From: Labilithrix sp.
Lineage (GTDB): Bacteria > Myxococcota_A > Polyangia > Polyangiales > Polyangiaceae
Assembly (NCBI GenBank): GCA_019637105.1
Contig: JAHBWF010000044.1
Coordinates: 1 to 48,896, forward strand
Reading direction: 5' to 3'
Length of the DNA: 48,896 bases
Part shown: positions 37,493 to 45,165 of the stretch, piece by piece
How the letters are laid out: every line of letters begins with the position of its first letter
How positions within the stretch are numbered: the first letter of the stretch is position 1
The notes under the pieces: generated by a model
Database searches by the model: none
Told to the model about the DNA's origin: nothing
Seen by the model: only the letters and a program-made list of their open reading frames with translations
Made by a program: the position numbers and the translations under genes

Positions 37493-38644
37493 TCAGCGGG
37501 CGGCGAGCTGCCCGCAGGCGGCGTCGACGTCGGAGCCGCCGCTGTAACGCTTGTGCGAGAACACGCCTCGATCGCGGAGGGCGTCGCGGAACGCCCGTTC
37601 GCGGTCCGCGTCGGCGCGCGCGAACGGATCGACCGCGCCGCCCGGCGCCGGCCCGATCGCGTTGTACGGGATGACGCTGAGCCTCGGCGAGCGCCCGGTC
37701 GCCTCGCGGAAGCGCGCGACGAGGTCCGCGAGCGCGTGCGCGTGCTCGACGCCGTCGTTGACGCCCGAGAGCAGCGTCACCGCCCACATCGGCGCGAGCC
37801 CCGTGATCGCGGCGTGCTCGCAGGCGGCCGCGAGCACCTCGTCGAGCGAGTGCGATCGCTCGATGGGCATGAGGCTCCGGCGCGTCGCGCCGAGCGCCGA
37901 GCCGATCGACATCCCGAGCCTCACCTTCGGCGCCTCGCGGGCGAGGCGCCGGATCCCGGACGGGAGCCCGGAGGTGCACACCGTGATGGCGCGCGCGTCG
38001 ATCGCGAGCGCGCTCGGATCGCTCAACACGTCGATGGCGGCGAGCACCCGGTCGAGGTTCGCCATCGGCTCGCCCATCCCCTGGAAGACGACGCCGTGGA
38101 CCCGCTCGCGCGCCGCTCCCCGCCCGCCGCCCTCGAGCCCGCGGCGCACGACCCGCACCTGCTCGACGATCTCCCAGGTCTCGAGGTTGCGCAGGAGCCC
38201 GAGGCGGCCCGTGGCGCAGAACGCGCACGCGAGCGCGCAGCCGACCTGCGAGCTCACGCACACCGAGTACCGGCCGCGCCGCTCGAGCGGGATCCGCACG
38301 GTCTCGACGACGTGACCGTCCGCGGTCGCGAGCGCGTACTTCACGAACGGGTCGATCCGGCTCGCGCGCGTCTCCTTGACCGCCAGCGCGGGGACCCGTC
38401 CGGCGCGCGCGACCGCCTCGCGCGAGGCGCGGCGGACACCGGAGCTCGGCGTGCTCGGGTCCTCGTCGCGGTGGACCTGGGCGACCACCCGGCGCGCCTC
38501 CTCGAGCGAGAGCGCGGGCACGGCGCGCGCGAGCTCGGCCGGCGTGACGCCTTGCAGGGCGACGCGGCGGGGCCCCGCCTCGCTCGGGCTCGGGCCGGGC
38601 GCCGCCCGGGCGGGATCCTCCGAGCTCTGGGCTGCCTCACGCAC
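37493..38644 (-). CDS. rlmN: 23S rRNA (adenine-C2)-methyltransferase RlmN (radical SAM)
   Basis: A 383-residue radical SAM enzyme, the usual length. The CxxxCxxC cluster ligands are C136, C140 and C143 in GCALACAFCATGRLG, and GMGEPMAN is the SAM-related GGE-type motif. The second catalytic Cys is C377 in DAACGQL near the C terminus. RlmN methylates A2503 of 23S rRNA and A37 of some tRNAs, and can be confused with Cfr. The preserved flanking RlmN sequences (LRNLETWEIVEQV, HGVVFQGMGEP) fit RlmN. The start is a GTG at 38644, giving a polar N-terminal extension. The gene is divergent from tatB across 55 bp containing a 7-bp inverted repeat. Confidence 0.9.
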   Translation of the reverse strand: MREAAQSSEDPARAAPGPSPSEAGPRRVALQGVTPAELARAVPALSLEEARRVVAQVHRDEDPSTPSSGVRRASREAVARAGRVPALAVKETRASRIDPFVKYALATADGHVVETVRIPLERRGRYSVCVSSQVGCALACAFCATGRLGLLRNLETWEIVEQVRVVRRGLEGGGRGAARERVHGVVFQGMGEPMANLDRVLAAIDVLSDPSALAIDARAITVCTSGLPSGIRRLAREAPKVRLGMSIGSALGATRRSLMPIERSHSLDEVLAAACEHAAITGLAPMWAVTLLSGVNDGVEHAHALADLVARFREATGRSPRLSVIPYNAIGPAPGGAVDPFARADADRERAFRDALRDRGVFSHKRYSGGSDVDAACGQLAAR

Positions 38645-38655
38645 GCGGTTGCCAT

Positions 38656-38693
38656 AGCACGGCGCCCGACAAAGGCAGTCGTGCTACCGTGCT
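38656..38693. promoter_or_regulatory. Inverted repeat AGCACGG-N24-CCGTGCT in the rlmN/tatB divergent gap
   Basis: Perfect 7-bp arms (38656-38662 and 38687-38693) and an overlapping TAGCAC/GTGCTA pair lie within the only 55 bp between the divergent starts of rlmN and tatB. Both promoters must fit here. The symmetry is compatible with a shared regulator site, though the arms are short. Weak evidence. Confidence 0.3.
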
Positions 38694-38699
38694 CCTACC

Positions 38700-39419
38700 T
38701 TGTTCGGCTTCAGCTTCTCGGAGCTCGTCGTGGTGGTGATCGTGGCGCTCGTCGTCATGGGCCCCAAAGACTTGCCCAAGATGCTACGGCGTCTGGGCCA
38801 GTGGGCCGGCAAGATCCGGCGCGCCGCCGCGGATCTGCGCGCGCAGTCCGGCATCGACGACGCGCTCCGCTCCGAGGGCCTCTCCGAGGACCTGGCGGAG
38901 ATCCGCAAGCTCGCGCGCGGCGAGCTCGACGCGGTCCAGCGCGCCGCCCGCGTCGAGGACGACGGCGCGGCCCGCGCGACCTCCGCGGAGGACCGCTACG
39001 GCTACCGCGGCGACGACTTCTACGTGGTGCGCGATCGCGAGTACCCCCGCGACGGCGCCGACGCCTACGGCGCGCTGCCCGACAACGCGATCGTCTACGT
39101 CGAGTCGCTCCCGCGCAGCGCCCACGCGCGGGATCCGCTCTACGTGGTCGGCGACGCGGACGCCGAGCTGCCGCCGGAGCCCGCGCCCAAGGAGGACGAC
39201 GGCGCGGCGGGACCGACGTTGATCGGCGGGACGGGGCTCCCCGTCCCCTGGGAGCCGCCCGGCGAAGGCGACGACGCGCGCGATGGCGCGGAGGCCGAGC
39301 CGTCCGACGCCGGCCCCACGCTGAGGGGGATCGCGCCGTCCGAGGTCGACCGGCGTCCCGACGACGCCGACGCGACGACCGGCGACGAGCCCGAAGCCGG
39401 CGCGGAGGCGCGCAGCTGA
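38700..39419 (+). CDS. tatB: Sec-independent protein translocase subunit TatB
   Basis: A 239-residue protein. It has a short N terminus, a TM helix (about 5-20, FSELVVVVIVALVVMG), the hinge GPKDLP, then an amphipathic Lys/Arg-rich helix (PKMLRRLGQWAGKIRRA). This is the TatA/B family signature; the GPKDLP sequence and long acidic C-terminal tail (Glu/Asp/Pro-rich after about 100) make TatB more likely than TatA. With TatC it binds twin-arginine signals, such as that of the DUF1501 protein in this window. The start is a TTG at 38700. The stop overlaps the ATG of tatC (TGATG). No tatA is seen in the window, so a separate tatA must be elsewhere, or this protein may serve both roles. Confidence 0.88.
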   Translation: MFGFSFSELVVVVIVALVVMGPKDLPKMLRRLGQWAGKIRRAAADLRAQSGIDDALRSEGLSEDLAEIRKLARGELDAVQRAARVEDDGAARATSAEDRYGYRGDDFYVVRDREYPRDGADAYGALPDNAIVYVESLPRSAHARDPLYVVGDADAELPPEPAPKEDDGAAGPTLIGGTGLPVPWEPPGEGDDARDGAEAEPSDAGPTLRGIAPSEVDRRPDDADATTGDEPEAGAEARS

Positions 39420-40243
39420 TGTCGTCCGAGTCGGACCAGGAGCTCTCCCACGTGGATCCCGAGTCGGACGTCAAGATGACGATCTGGGAGCACGTCGGCG
39501 AGCTCCGCAAGCGGCTCGCGCGCGCCGCGCTCGCGCTGGTCGCCGGCGCCGTCGTCTGCTGGACGTTCCGCGAGCAGCTGCTCGGCTGGGTCACCGCGCC
39601 GTACGCGACGGCCTGGCGGGAGCGCTTCCCGGAGCTCGTGAAGGCGGGGCAGTCTCCCGAGCTCCAGACGCTCGCCCCGGCCGACGCCTTCGTCAACTAC
39701 ATGCAGCTCTCCTTGGTCGGCGGCGTGATCATCGCGGCCCCGGTCATCTTCTACCAGCTCTGGGCGTTCATCAGCCCGGGCCTGTACGCGCGAGAGAAGC
39801 GGTACATCGTGCCGTTCGTCCTCTTCTCGACGACGCTCTTCCTCTCCGGCATCGCGTTCGCGTACTACGTCGCGCTGCCCTTCAGCTTCCCGTTCTTCTT
39901 CTCGCTGCTCGGCTCGGTCGGCGGAGACTCCGGCGTCGTGCTCACGTCGAAGCCGACGATGGAGTACTACCTCGACTTCGCGGAGCACATGCTGCTCGCG
40001 TTCGGCTTCGTCTTCGAGCTGCCGCTGTTCATCGGGTTCCTCGCCCTCGCCGGCATCGTCACGCCGCAGCAGCTCGTGAAGTTCAGCCGCTACGCGATCG
40101 TCGGCGCGTTCGTCGTCGGCGCGTTCGTCACGCCGGGCCCCGAGATCTCGAGCCAGATCGCCGTCTCGAGCGCGCTCATCGCGCTCTACTTCCTGAGCGT
40201 CGGGCTCGCGTTCCTCATCTACCGGAAGAAGAAGGACGCCTGA
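39419..40243 (+). CDS. tatC: Sec-independent protein translocase subunit TatC
   Basis: A 274-residue polytopic protein with six TM helices, the usual TatC topology. The N-terminal cytoplasmic motif IWEHVGELRKRL contains the conserved HxxELR signal-peptide contact sequence. YQLWAFISPGLYAREKR is the conserved first cytoplasmic loop, and FGFVFELPLF and ADAFVNYMQLS are also typical. It is the receptor core for twin-arginine proteins. The ATG at 39419 overlaps tatB's stop, so the pair is translationally coupled. The N terminus is acidic and longer than in E. coli (about 20 extra residues). It ends 16 bp before the convergent membrane-protein gene; those bases hold a short GCCCGGGC palindrome. Confidence 0.95.
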   Translation: MSSESDQELSHVDPESDVKMTIWEHVGELRKRLARAALALVAGAVVCWTFREQLLGWVTAPYATAWRERFPELVKAGQSPELQTLAPADAFVNYMQLSLVGGVIIAAPVIFYQLWAFISPGLYAREKRYIVPFVLFSTTLFLSGIAFAYYVALPFSFPFFFSLLGSVGGDSGVVLTSKPTMEYYLDFAEHMLLAFGFVFELPLFIGFLALAGIVTPQQLVKFSRYAIVGAFVVGAFVTPGPEISSQIAVSSALIALYFLSVGLAFLIYRKKKDA

Positions 40244-40259
40244 GCCCGGGCGCCCGCGG

Positions 40260-41171
40260 TCACGGCGGGGCGTCGCTCGCCGCCGCCCGCGGATCGAAGG
40301 ACGCCGGGCGCGTCCCCGCCTGGTCGAGCGCGCGGAGGCCTCCGCCGGCGACGTACGTCTCCGTCTGCGCGACGTCGGGGCGAGCGCGGAGCCGCGAGGA
40401 CGCCCGCGCGTCGCTCAGCCAGTTCCGCAGGCGCCACGCCCCGAACCCGAGCGCGGGCCCGACGACGAGCGCGATCGCCCAGACGAAGCGCGTCCACGCG
40501 GGGCGGCCGCGCGCGAGCAGCCCGTGGTCGCTCGCCGGCTCGAAGTTGCGCGCGCGCGCGTCGATGAACGGATCGAGCGAGGCGAGGTCGTCGAGCGTCC
40601 CGCGGTGCGTCGCCGCGGCGAGGGCCTCGCGGGCGCGCCGCACCGCCGCGAGCTGCGCGTCGGCGGCGTACTGGCCGCGGGCCTCGAAGACGAACGACCT
40701 CGTGGGAAAGACGAGCCAGAGCGACGAGTGCGTGTACCGTCCCTTGTGGCTGTGGTGCACGGGGTCGAGCGACTGGAGCTCGGAGAGGGAGTAGAGCTCG
40801 AGCTGCCGGGTGCGCGCGTCGACGAGGTCCAGCGGGAACACGTAGACGCCGGGCGCGAACGGGAGCGAGCCCCGGATCGCCCGCCGGCGCGCGAGCATCG
40901 ACGCCGAGAGGACGAGGGCCGCGCCGGCGGCGACGTAGCCGCCGAGCAGACGCCGGTCCTGCACGGGCGCGTCGATCGCCCCGAAGCGCCAGCACCCGAG
41001 GCCGCCGAGCGCCGCCGCCGCGAGCACGAGGAGGAGGTACCACCCCGCCGGGCTCCGTTGCTTCGAGACGCGCTGGCAGATCGGCCGCGCCGCCGGCGAG
41101 GCCGACACGAGCGAGCGGACGAATCGCTCGCGGGTCGTCCGCGGGAGGTCGTTGAAGTCGATCGAGCGCAC
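40260..41171 (-). CDS. Membrane protein of unknown function
   Basis: A 303-residue protein with two TM helices near the N terminus (about 45-65, LLLVLAAAALGGLGCW, and about 78-96, GGYVAAGAALVLSASML). A soluble middle domain (about 100-215) includes YTHSSLWLVFPTRSFVFEARGQYAADAQ. A third TM follows (about 230-248) with a polar C terminus. The middle domain looks like a beta-rich PH-like or similar module, but I do not recognise a family. Two starts are possible: GTG 41171 (chosen) lies just after a perfect hairpin; GTG 41198 would fall inside that hairpin. No clear Shine-Dalgarno for either. It is the last gene of a minus-strand run after proA and rsfS. Confidence 0.7.
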   Translation of the reverse strand: MRSIDFNDLPRTTRERFVRSLVSASPAARPICQRVSKQRSPAGWYLLLVLAAAALGGLGCWRFGAIDAPVQDRRLLGGYVAAGAALVLSASMLARRRAIRGSLPFAPGVYVFPLDLVDARTRQLELYSLSELQSLDPVHHSHKGRYTHSSLWLVFPTRSFVFEARGQYAADAQLAAVRRAREALAAATHRGTLDDLASLDPFIDARARNFEPASDHGLLARGRPAWTRFVWAIALVVGPALGFGAWRLRNWLSDARASSRLRARPDVAQTETYVAGGGLRALDQAGTRPASFDPRAAASDAPP

Positions 41172-41182
41172 GCCGGCCGTTA

Positions 41183-41211
41183 GAGCACATCTCGTCACCC
41201 GAGATGTGCTC
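41183..41211. promoter_or_regulatory. Perfect 12-bp inverted repeat with 5-nt loop upstream of the membrane protein gene
   Basis: GAGCACATCTCG at 41183-41194 pairs perfectly with 41200-41211, loop TCACC. It lies between rsfS (stop 41257) and the membrane gene start (41171), all minus strand. It is lower in GC than its surroundings and has no U-tract. It could be an operator, a terminator for rsfS or a translation-control hairpin right before the start codon. Confidence 0.6.
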
Positions 41212-41256
41212 GTTGAGCAGGAGCGGACGCGGCCCAGACTACGGCGCCGCGCGCGC

Positions 41257-41931
41257 TCAGGCCCGCGGCTCGGAGAGCGGCACGGGGACGCGGCGCGCGT
41301 CCATCCAGAGCCCGTCGATGTCGTAGGCGGCGCGCGCGTCGTCCTGGAACACGTGGACGACGACGTCGCCGAAGTCCATCAGCACCCAGCTCGCGTGCGG
41401 CAGGCCCTCGACGGCGATCGCGCGCTTGTTGCGCTTGCGGAGCGCCTCTTCGATCGCGGCCGAGAGCGCCGTCACGTGACGATCGCTCCGGCCGGACATC
41501 AGGACGAGGAAGTCCGCGTAGTCGACGCGCCCGGCCACGTCGATCACCTCGAGGCCGGACGCCTTCTTCTCGATGGCGGCGACCGCGACGAGGACGGCGA
41601 TCTCGCGCGCCTCGTCGCTCGCCGTGCTGACGCCGGCGGGGACGCGCGCGGCGGCCGGCGCGCGGCCGTCGGCCGGCGGCGCGGGCTTGGCCTTCTTCAG
41701 GCCCTCCTTGAAGCCGCCCTTCGGGCCGAGGCCGCTCTTCGCGCCGGCGCTCTTCCCCGGACGCGCGCGGGCCGGCCGGGCGCGATCGCGCGCTTCGCCC
41801 TCCGGGCGCTCGGCGCTCCGGGGAAGCTTGGCCTGCGCGTCTCTCTTCGGCGGCCGCGCGGCGGCGCCTCCGTGCGACGAGCGGATCAACGGGCGGTCTT
41901 GTCCTCTTGCGGGACGTTTGTTCGCAGCCAA
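41257..41931 (-). CDS. rsfS: Ribosome silencing factor RsfS with long basic N-terminal extension
   Basis: A 224-residue protein. The C-terminal 105 or so residues are RsfS (Iojap/DUF143): AREIAVLVAVAAIEKKASGLEVIDV, SGRSDRHVTALSAAIEEAL, LPHASWVLMDFGDVVVHVFQ, then the terminal YDIDGLW. RsfS binds L14 of the large subunit and blocks subunit joining in stationary phase. The first 110 residues are a basic, Pro/Ala/Lys-rich extension (LAANKRPARGQ, GKSAGAKSGLGPKGGFKEG), unusual for the family. The start is a TTG at 41931 because GAGGAG lies five bases upstream. Longer alternatives upstream are shadow sequence. proA lies upstream with 134 bp between; nadD, often between them, is absent. Confidence 0.88.
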   Translation of the reverse strand: MAANKRPARGQDRPLIRSSHGGAAARPPKRDAQAKLPRSAERPEGEARDRARPARARPGKSAGAKSGLGPKGGFKEGLKKAKPAPPADGRAPAAARVPAGVSTASDEAREIAVLVAVAAIEKKASGLEVIDVAGRVDYADFLVLMSGRSDRHVTALSAAIEEALRKRNKRAIAVEGLPHASWVLMDFGDVVVHVFQDDARAAYDIDGLWMDARRVPVPLSEPRA

Positions 41932-42044
41932 GCGGTCTCCTCGTGTGGGGGCGATCGTCGACCGAGCGGGGAGCCGCGTCAAACTCGAAACGCGGCGGCC
42001 GACGCTTTCTCCGCGAGGCCCCGGCGCCGGCTCGGGCGGGCCCC

Positions 42045-42060
42045 GCCGGCGCGCGCCGGC
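42045..42060. terminator. 16-bp perfect palindrome just after proA
   Basis: GCCGGCGCGCGCCGGC at 42045-42060 is a perfect palindrome starting six bases after the proA stop (42066, minus strand). It could fold as a tight hairpin in the transcript. There is no U-run, so a terminator role is only suggested by position. In DNA this GC-rich such palindromes are not rare. Confidence 0.3.
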
Positions 42061-42065
42061 GCGCT

Positions 42066-43325
42066 TCAGCCGCGCGTCTGGCCCTCGCCGTCGATCACCC
42101 ACTTCATCGTCGTCAGCGCCTCGAGGCCCATCGGACCGCGCCAGTGCAGGCGGCTGGTCGCGATGCCGATCTCCGCGCCGAGGCCGAGCTCGCCGCCGTC
42201 GTGGAAGCGCGTCGACGCGTTGACGACGACGCAGGCCGCGTCGACCTCGCGCCGCCAGCGCTCGGCGTGCGCGGGATCGCGCGTGACGATCGCCTCGGTG
42301 TGCCCCGAGCCGTACTCGGCGACGTGCTCCAGCGCGGCGTCCAGGCCGTCGACGACGCGGACGGCGAGGACGGCGTCGAGGTACTCGCGGCCCCAGTCGT
42401 CGCTCGTCGCGGCCTTCGCCTCGGGGAAGAGCGCCAGGGTCCGCGCGCAGCCGCGGAGCTCGCAGCCGGCCGCCGCCAGCGCCCGCGCGACGGGCGGCAG
42501 GAGCCGCTCGGCGTCGGCGGCGTCGACGAGGAGGCACTCGAGCGCGTTGCACACGCCGGGGCGGCTCGTCTTGGCGTTCAGCACGATCTTCGTCGCGGCG
42601 GCGAGATCGGCCCCGGCGTCGAGGAAGACGTGGCAGACGCCCTTGTAGTGCTGCACCACCGGGACGCGCGCGTTCTCGGTGACGAAGCGGATGAGCGCCT
42701 CGCCGCCGCGCGGGATCGCGAGGTCGACGAGCTCCGACTGCTGCACGAGCGCGCGGACGGCGTCGCGGTCGGTGAACGGCAGGACCTGCGCGGCCGCCCG
42801 CGGGAGACCGGTCGACTCGAGCGCGTCGCCGATGACCCGCGCGAGCGCGGCGTTCGAGCGCTCCGCCTCGGAGCCTCCGCGCAGCACGATCGCGTCGCCC
42901 GCCTTGAGCGCGAGCGCGCTGGCCTCGACCGTCACGTTGGGGCGGGCCTCGTAGATCATCGCGATCACGCCGAGCGGGACCCGCACCCGGGCGACGTCGA
43001 TGCCGCTCGGGCGCCGCGTCCGCGAGACCACCTCACCGACCGGATCGGGCAGCGCGGCGACCTCGCGCACGCTCTCGGCCATCGCGCGGACGCGCGCCGC
43101 GTCGAGCATGAGCCGATCGAGCATCGCGCCGCTCGTGCCCTTCGCGCGCGCGGCGTCGAGATCGAGGCGGTTGGCCTCGAGCACGGCCGACGCGCTCGCC
43201 TCGAGCCCGGCCGCGATCGCCGCCAGCGCCGCGTCCTTGTCCTCCGACCTCCGGGGCGCCACGGCGCGCGCCGCCCGCCGCGCCGCGAGGCAGGCGTCCC
43301 GCACCTTGTCGTCGAGCGAGCTCAT
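42066..43325 (-). CDS. proA: Gamma-glutamyl phosphate reductase
   Basis: A 419-residue enzyme of proline synthesis that reduces gamma-glutamyl phosphate with NADPH to glutamate-5-semialdehyde in the cytoplasm. Length and layout match ProA. The N-terminal RAAARAV region is followed by the NADP-binding domain (PLGVIAMIYEARPNVT, IVLRGGSEA), the catalytic Cys259 in TSRPGVCNALE, and the C-terminal EYGSGHTEAIVT and STRFHDGGELGLGAEIGI. The ATG at 43325 begins the standard N terminus (MSSLDDKV). Upstream, 98 bp contain two GACCGGTC palindromes, candidate operators. The usual partner proB is not in the window; rsfS follows downstream. Confidence 0.95.
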   Translation of the reverse strand: MSSLDDKVRDACLAARRAARAVAPRRSEDKDAALAAIAAGLEASASAVLEANRLDLDAARAKGTSGAMLDRLMLDAARVRAMAESVREVAALPDPVGEVVSRTRRPSGIDVARVRVPLGVIAMIYEARPNVTVEASALALKAGDAIVLRGGSEAERSNAALARVIGDALESTGLPRAAAQVLPFTDRDAVRALVQQSELVDLAIPRGGEALIRFVTENARVPVVQHYKGVCHVFLDAGADLAAATKIVLNAKTSRPGVCNALECLLVDAADAERLLPPVARALAAAGCELRGCARTLALFPEAKAATSDDWGREYLDAVLAVRVVDGLDAALEHVAEYGSGHTEAIVTRDPAHAERWRREVDAACVVVNASTRFHDGGELGLGAEIGIATSRLHWRGPMGLEALTTMKWVIDGEGQTRG

Positions 43326-43364
43326 CGCCGACAACCTAACAGCGCCCCGGCGCGACGGCGACCG

Positions 43365-43396
43365 GGACCGGTCCTCGCGAGCTCGACCGGTCGAGC
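43365..43396. promoter_or_regulatory. Two palindromes sharing the core GACCGGTC upstream of proA
   Basis: GGACCGGTCC (43365-43374) and GCTCGACCGGTCGAGC (43381-43396) are both perfect palindromes with the same 8-bp core; their centres are 19 bp apart, close to two helical turns. They lie 40-71 bp upstream of the proA start. This is a good candidate for a cooperative operator pair. The bound regulator is unknown. Confidence 0.5.
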
Positions 43397-43423
43397 GCCC
43401 GACGCCGCCCGCGCGGCGGAGCC

Positions 43424-44125
43424 TCAGAACCCGATCGCGAGATGAGCCGCCGTGAGCGCGTACGCGCGGAGGTCCTTCACCTCGTCGTCGACGGGGCCGA
43501 CGATCCCACCGGTGACGCTCGCGCCGACGCGGACGTCGGCGTCCTCGAGACCGAGCGCGTACTCGATCGCGAAGCGCCCCGTCCCGACGCCGGCGAAGCC
43601 GCTCTTCGCGTCCGGGCGGCTCACGTGCAGAAAGCCCGCGCCCATCCCGACGATCGGGTGGATCGGCCCCCGCCGGTGCAGGTCGAGCGTGATCTCGCCC
43701 GAGTAGTGCCCGACGCTGTCGCCGGTGGGCGTGCTCGAGCCGCCGTCGTTCTTGCCCTCGCCGCGGAGCCACGACGCGGCGAGGCGGCCGCCCACCGAGC
43801 CCGTCCCGAAGTCGGCGCCGAGCCCGACGCCGAACCCGAAGCCCTTCCCCGAGGTGATGCCGGCGGGGCCCAGCGTGAGGCGAAACGGAGACCGGCGCAG
43901 CTCGGGCTCACGTGCGATGAAGCCGTCGTCGGCCACGACGCCGGCCGGCGCTCCGTCCCTCCGGACCGAGCTCGCCACGGGCTGGTCCGGCGGCGGCTCG
44001 GAGAACCGCGCGGGGTCCCCTACCGTGACCTGGGCGTCGTCCGCCTTCGCCTCACCGCCGAGCGCCGCCACCAACCCGAGCGCCGTCACCGCCCCGAGAG
44101 CCGCCTTCTTGCCGTTCTTTGCCAT
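43424..44125 (-). CDS. Outer-membrane beta-barrel-like protein
   Basis: A 233-residue protein. A Sec signal peptide (KKAALGAVTALGLVAALGG, cleaved near EAKA) is followed by a polar Asp/Pro-rich linker to about 70. A compact beta-rich domain follows (FRLTLGPAGITSGKGFGFGVGLGADFGTGSVGG, HYSGEITLDLHRRGPIHPIVGMGAGFLHV, GRFAIEYALGLEDADVRVGASVTGG) and ends in HLAIGF; a terminal Phe again suggests BAM insertion. No family named. The start is the ATG at 44125, which begins the signal cleanly; a TTG four codons upstream is possible. It is divergent from the TPR protein across 197 bp, where a GGCCGG/CCGGCC hairpin occurs at 44150-44170. It may be co-transcribed with proA. Confidence 0.7.
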   Translation of the reverse strand: MAKNGKKAALGAVTALGLVAALGGEAKADDAQVTVGDPARFSEPPPDQPVASSVRRDGAPAGVVADDGFIAREPELRRSPFRLTLGPAGITSGKGFGFGVGLGADFGTGSVGGRLAASWLRGEGKNDGGSSTPTGDSVGHYSGEITLDLHRRGPIHPIVGMGAGFLHVSRPDAKSGFAGVGTGRFAIEYALGLEDADVRVGASVTGGIVGPVDDEVKDLRAYALTAAHLAIGF

Positions 44126-44322
44126 CGCGAGAGCCAAACGACGTCGCGCGGCCGGGCTTACACTCCGGCCCGCGAGGCGGCCGCGCGGCGCGCGCCCCGG
44201 CGGGCCGGCCTCAGAGATAGGAGCGCCCCGCGAGGCGTCGTGGTATGCCCCGCGATCTCGATGACCTACGACACGCGCGAACCGAGCGAACCGCCGAAGA
44301 TCTGCGCTATTCTTCCAGGCGC

Positions 44323-45165
44323 ATGAGGCGCGGGCACTGGGTACCGCTCTTTTGCCTGGCCGCGGCGACGGCGTCGCTGCCGGCCTCCGCGCAGCCGCGC
44401 GCCGGCGCGACGGCCGAGGTCGCCGCGCCGCCGCAGACGGACGACCAGCGCAAGGCGCAGGAGCACTTCCAGCGCGCTCGCGATCTCTACCAGACCGGGA
44501 AATACAGCGAGGCCATCGCCGAGCTCGAGATCGCGCGCGGGCTCGACCCGAAGGCGAAGGATCTCGTCATGAACCTCGGGATCGTGCACGAGCGGCTCGG
44601 CAGGTACGACGACGCGATCGCCCATCTCAAGACGTACCTGGAGATGGAGGACGTGACGCCGGCCGAGCGCGCGCGCGTCGAGGCGATGATCAAGCGCATC
44701 GACGGCGCGAAGAGCTCCGCGACGGCGCCCGCGGTCGCTCCCACGGCCCCGGAGACGCCGCCCGAGCCTCCCCCGGCGGACGCGCCGGCCGCCGAGCCGC
44801 CGCGGGGCCGCGTCGACGCGCTCACGATCACGGCGGGCGCGATCGCCGTCGTCGGGCTCGGCGTCGGCGCGGGCGTCGGCATCTACGCGCTCAGCGCGCG
44901 ACCGGGCGACGGCTTCGTGACGGGCCGCGACGGGACGTACGACGAGCTGCAGCGGAGAGCGAACGACGCCCACACCGCCGCGATCGTGGCGGACGTGAGC
45001 CTCGGCGTCGGCGTCCTCGCCAGCCTCGCCACGGCGTGGCTCTACTTCGGCCGGACCAAGGAGCCCGCGCGCGCCCCCGACGCGGCGGCGCGCGGCGCGC
45101 GGCTGTCGGTCACCCCGTCCCCCGCGCGGTCGGGGGGCGTCCTCTACCTCGGCGGGGCGTTCTGA
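44323..45165 (+). CDS. TPR-containing protein with C-terminal TM hairpin
   Basis: A 280-residue protein. A signal-like N terminus (PLFCLAAATASLPASAQ) is followed by two TPR units (about 40-115, AQEHFQRARDLYQTGKYSEAI, then YDDAIAHLKTYLEMED), a Pro/Ala-rich linker, a TM helix (about 166-189), a polar 30-residue loop (GDGFVTGRDG and following), a second TM (about 222-243), and a short C terminus. Its layout closely matches the PEGA protein at the right edge, so the two are probably paralogues in design. TPRs mediate protein contacts; no function is assigned. The ATG at 44323 is chosen for the signal; a longer frame starts at 44245. Its stop overlaps the next gene's ATG (TGATG). Confidence 0.8.
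   Translation: MRRGHWVPLFCLAAATASLPASAQPRAGATAEVAAPPQTDDQRKAQEHFQRARDLYQTGKYSEAIAELEIARGLDPKAKDLVMNLGIVHERLGRYDDAIAHLKTYLEMEDVTPAERARVEAMIKRIDGAKSSATAPAVAPTAPETPPEPPPADAPAAEPPRGRVDALTITAGAIAVVGLGVGAGVGIYALSARPGDGFVTGRDGTYDELQRRANDAHTAAIVADVSLGVGVLASLATAWLYFGRTKEPARAPDAAARGARLSVTPSPARSGGVLYLGGAF

Noticed and set aside
41932-42552. Upstream continuation of the rsfS frame into proA
   Set aside because: It is antiparallel in composition to proA's frame and lacks sense; the TTG with GAGGAG at 41931 is a better start.
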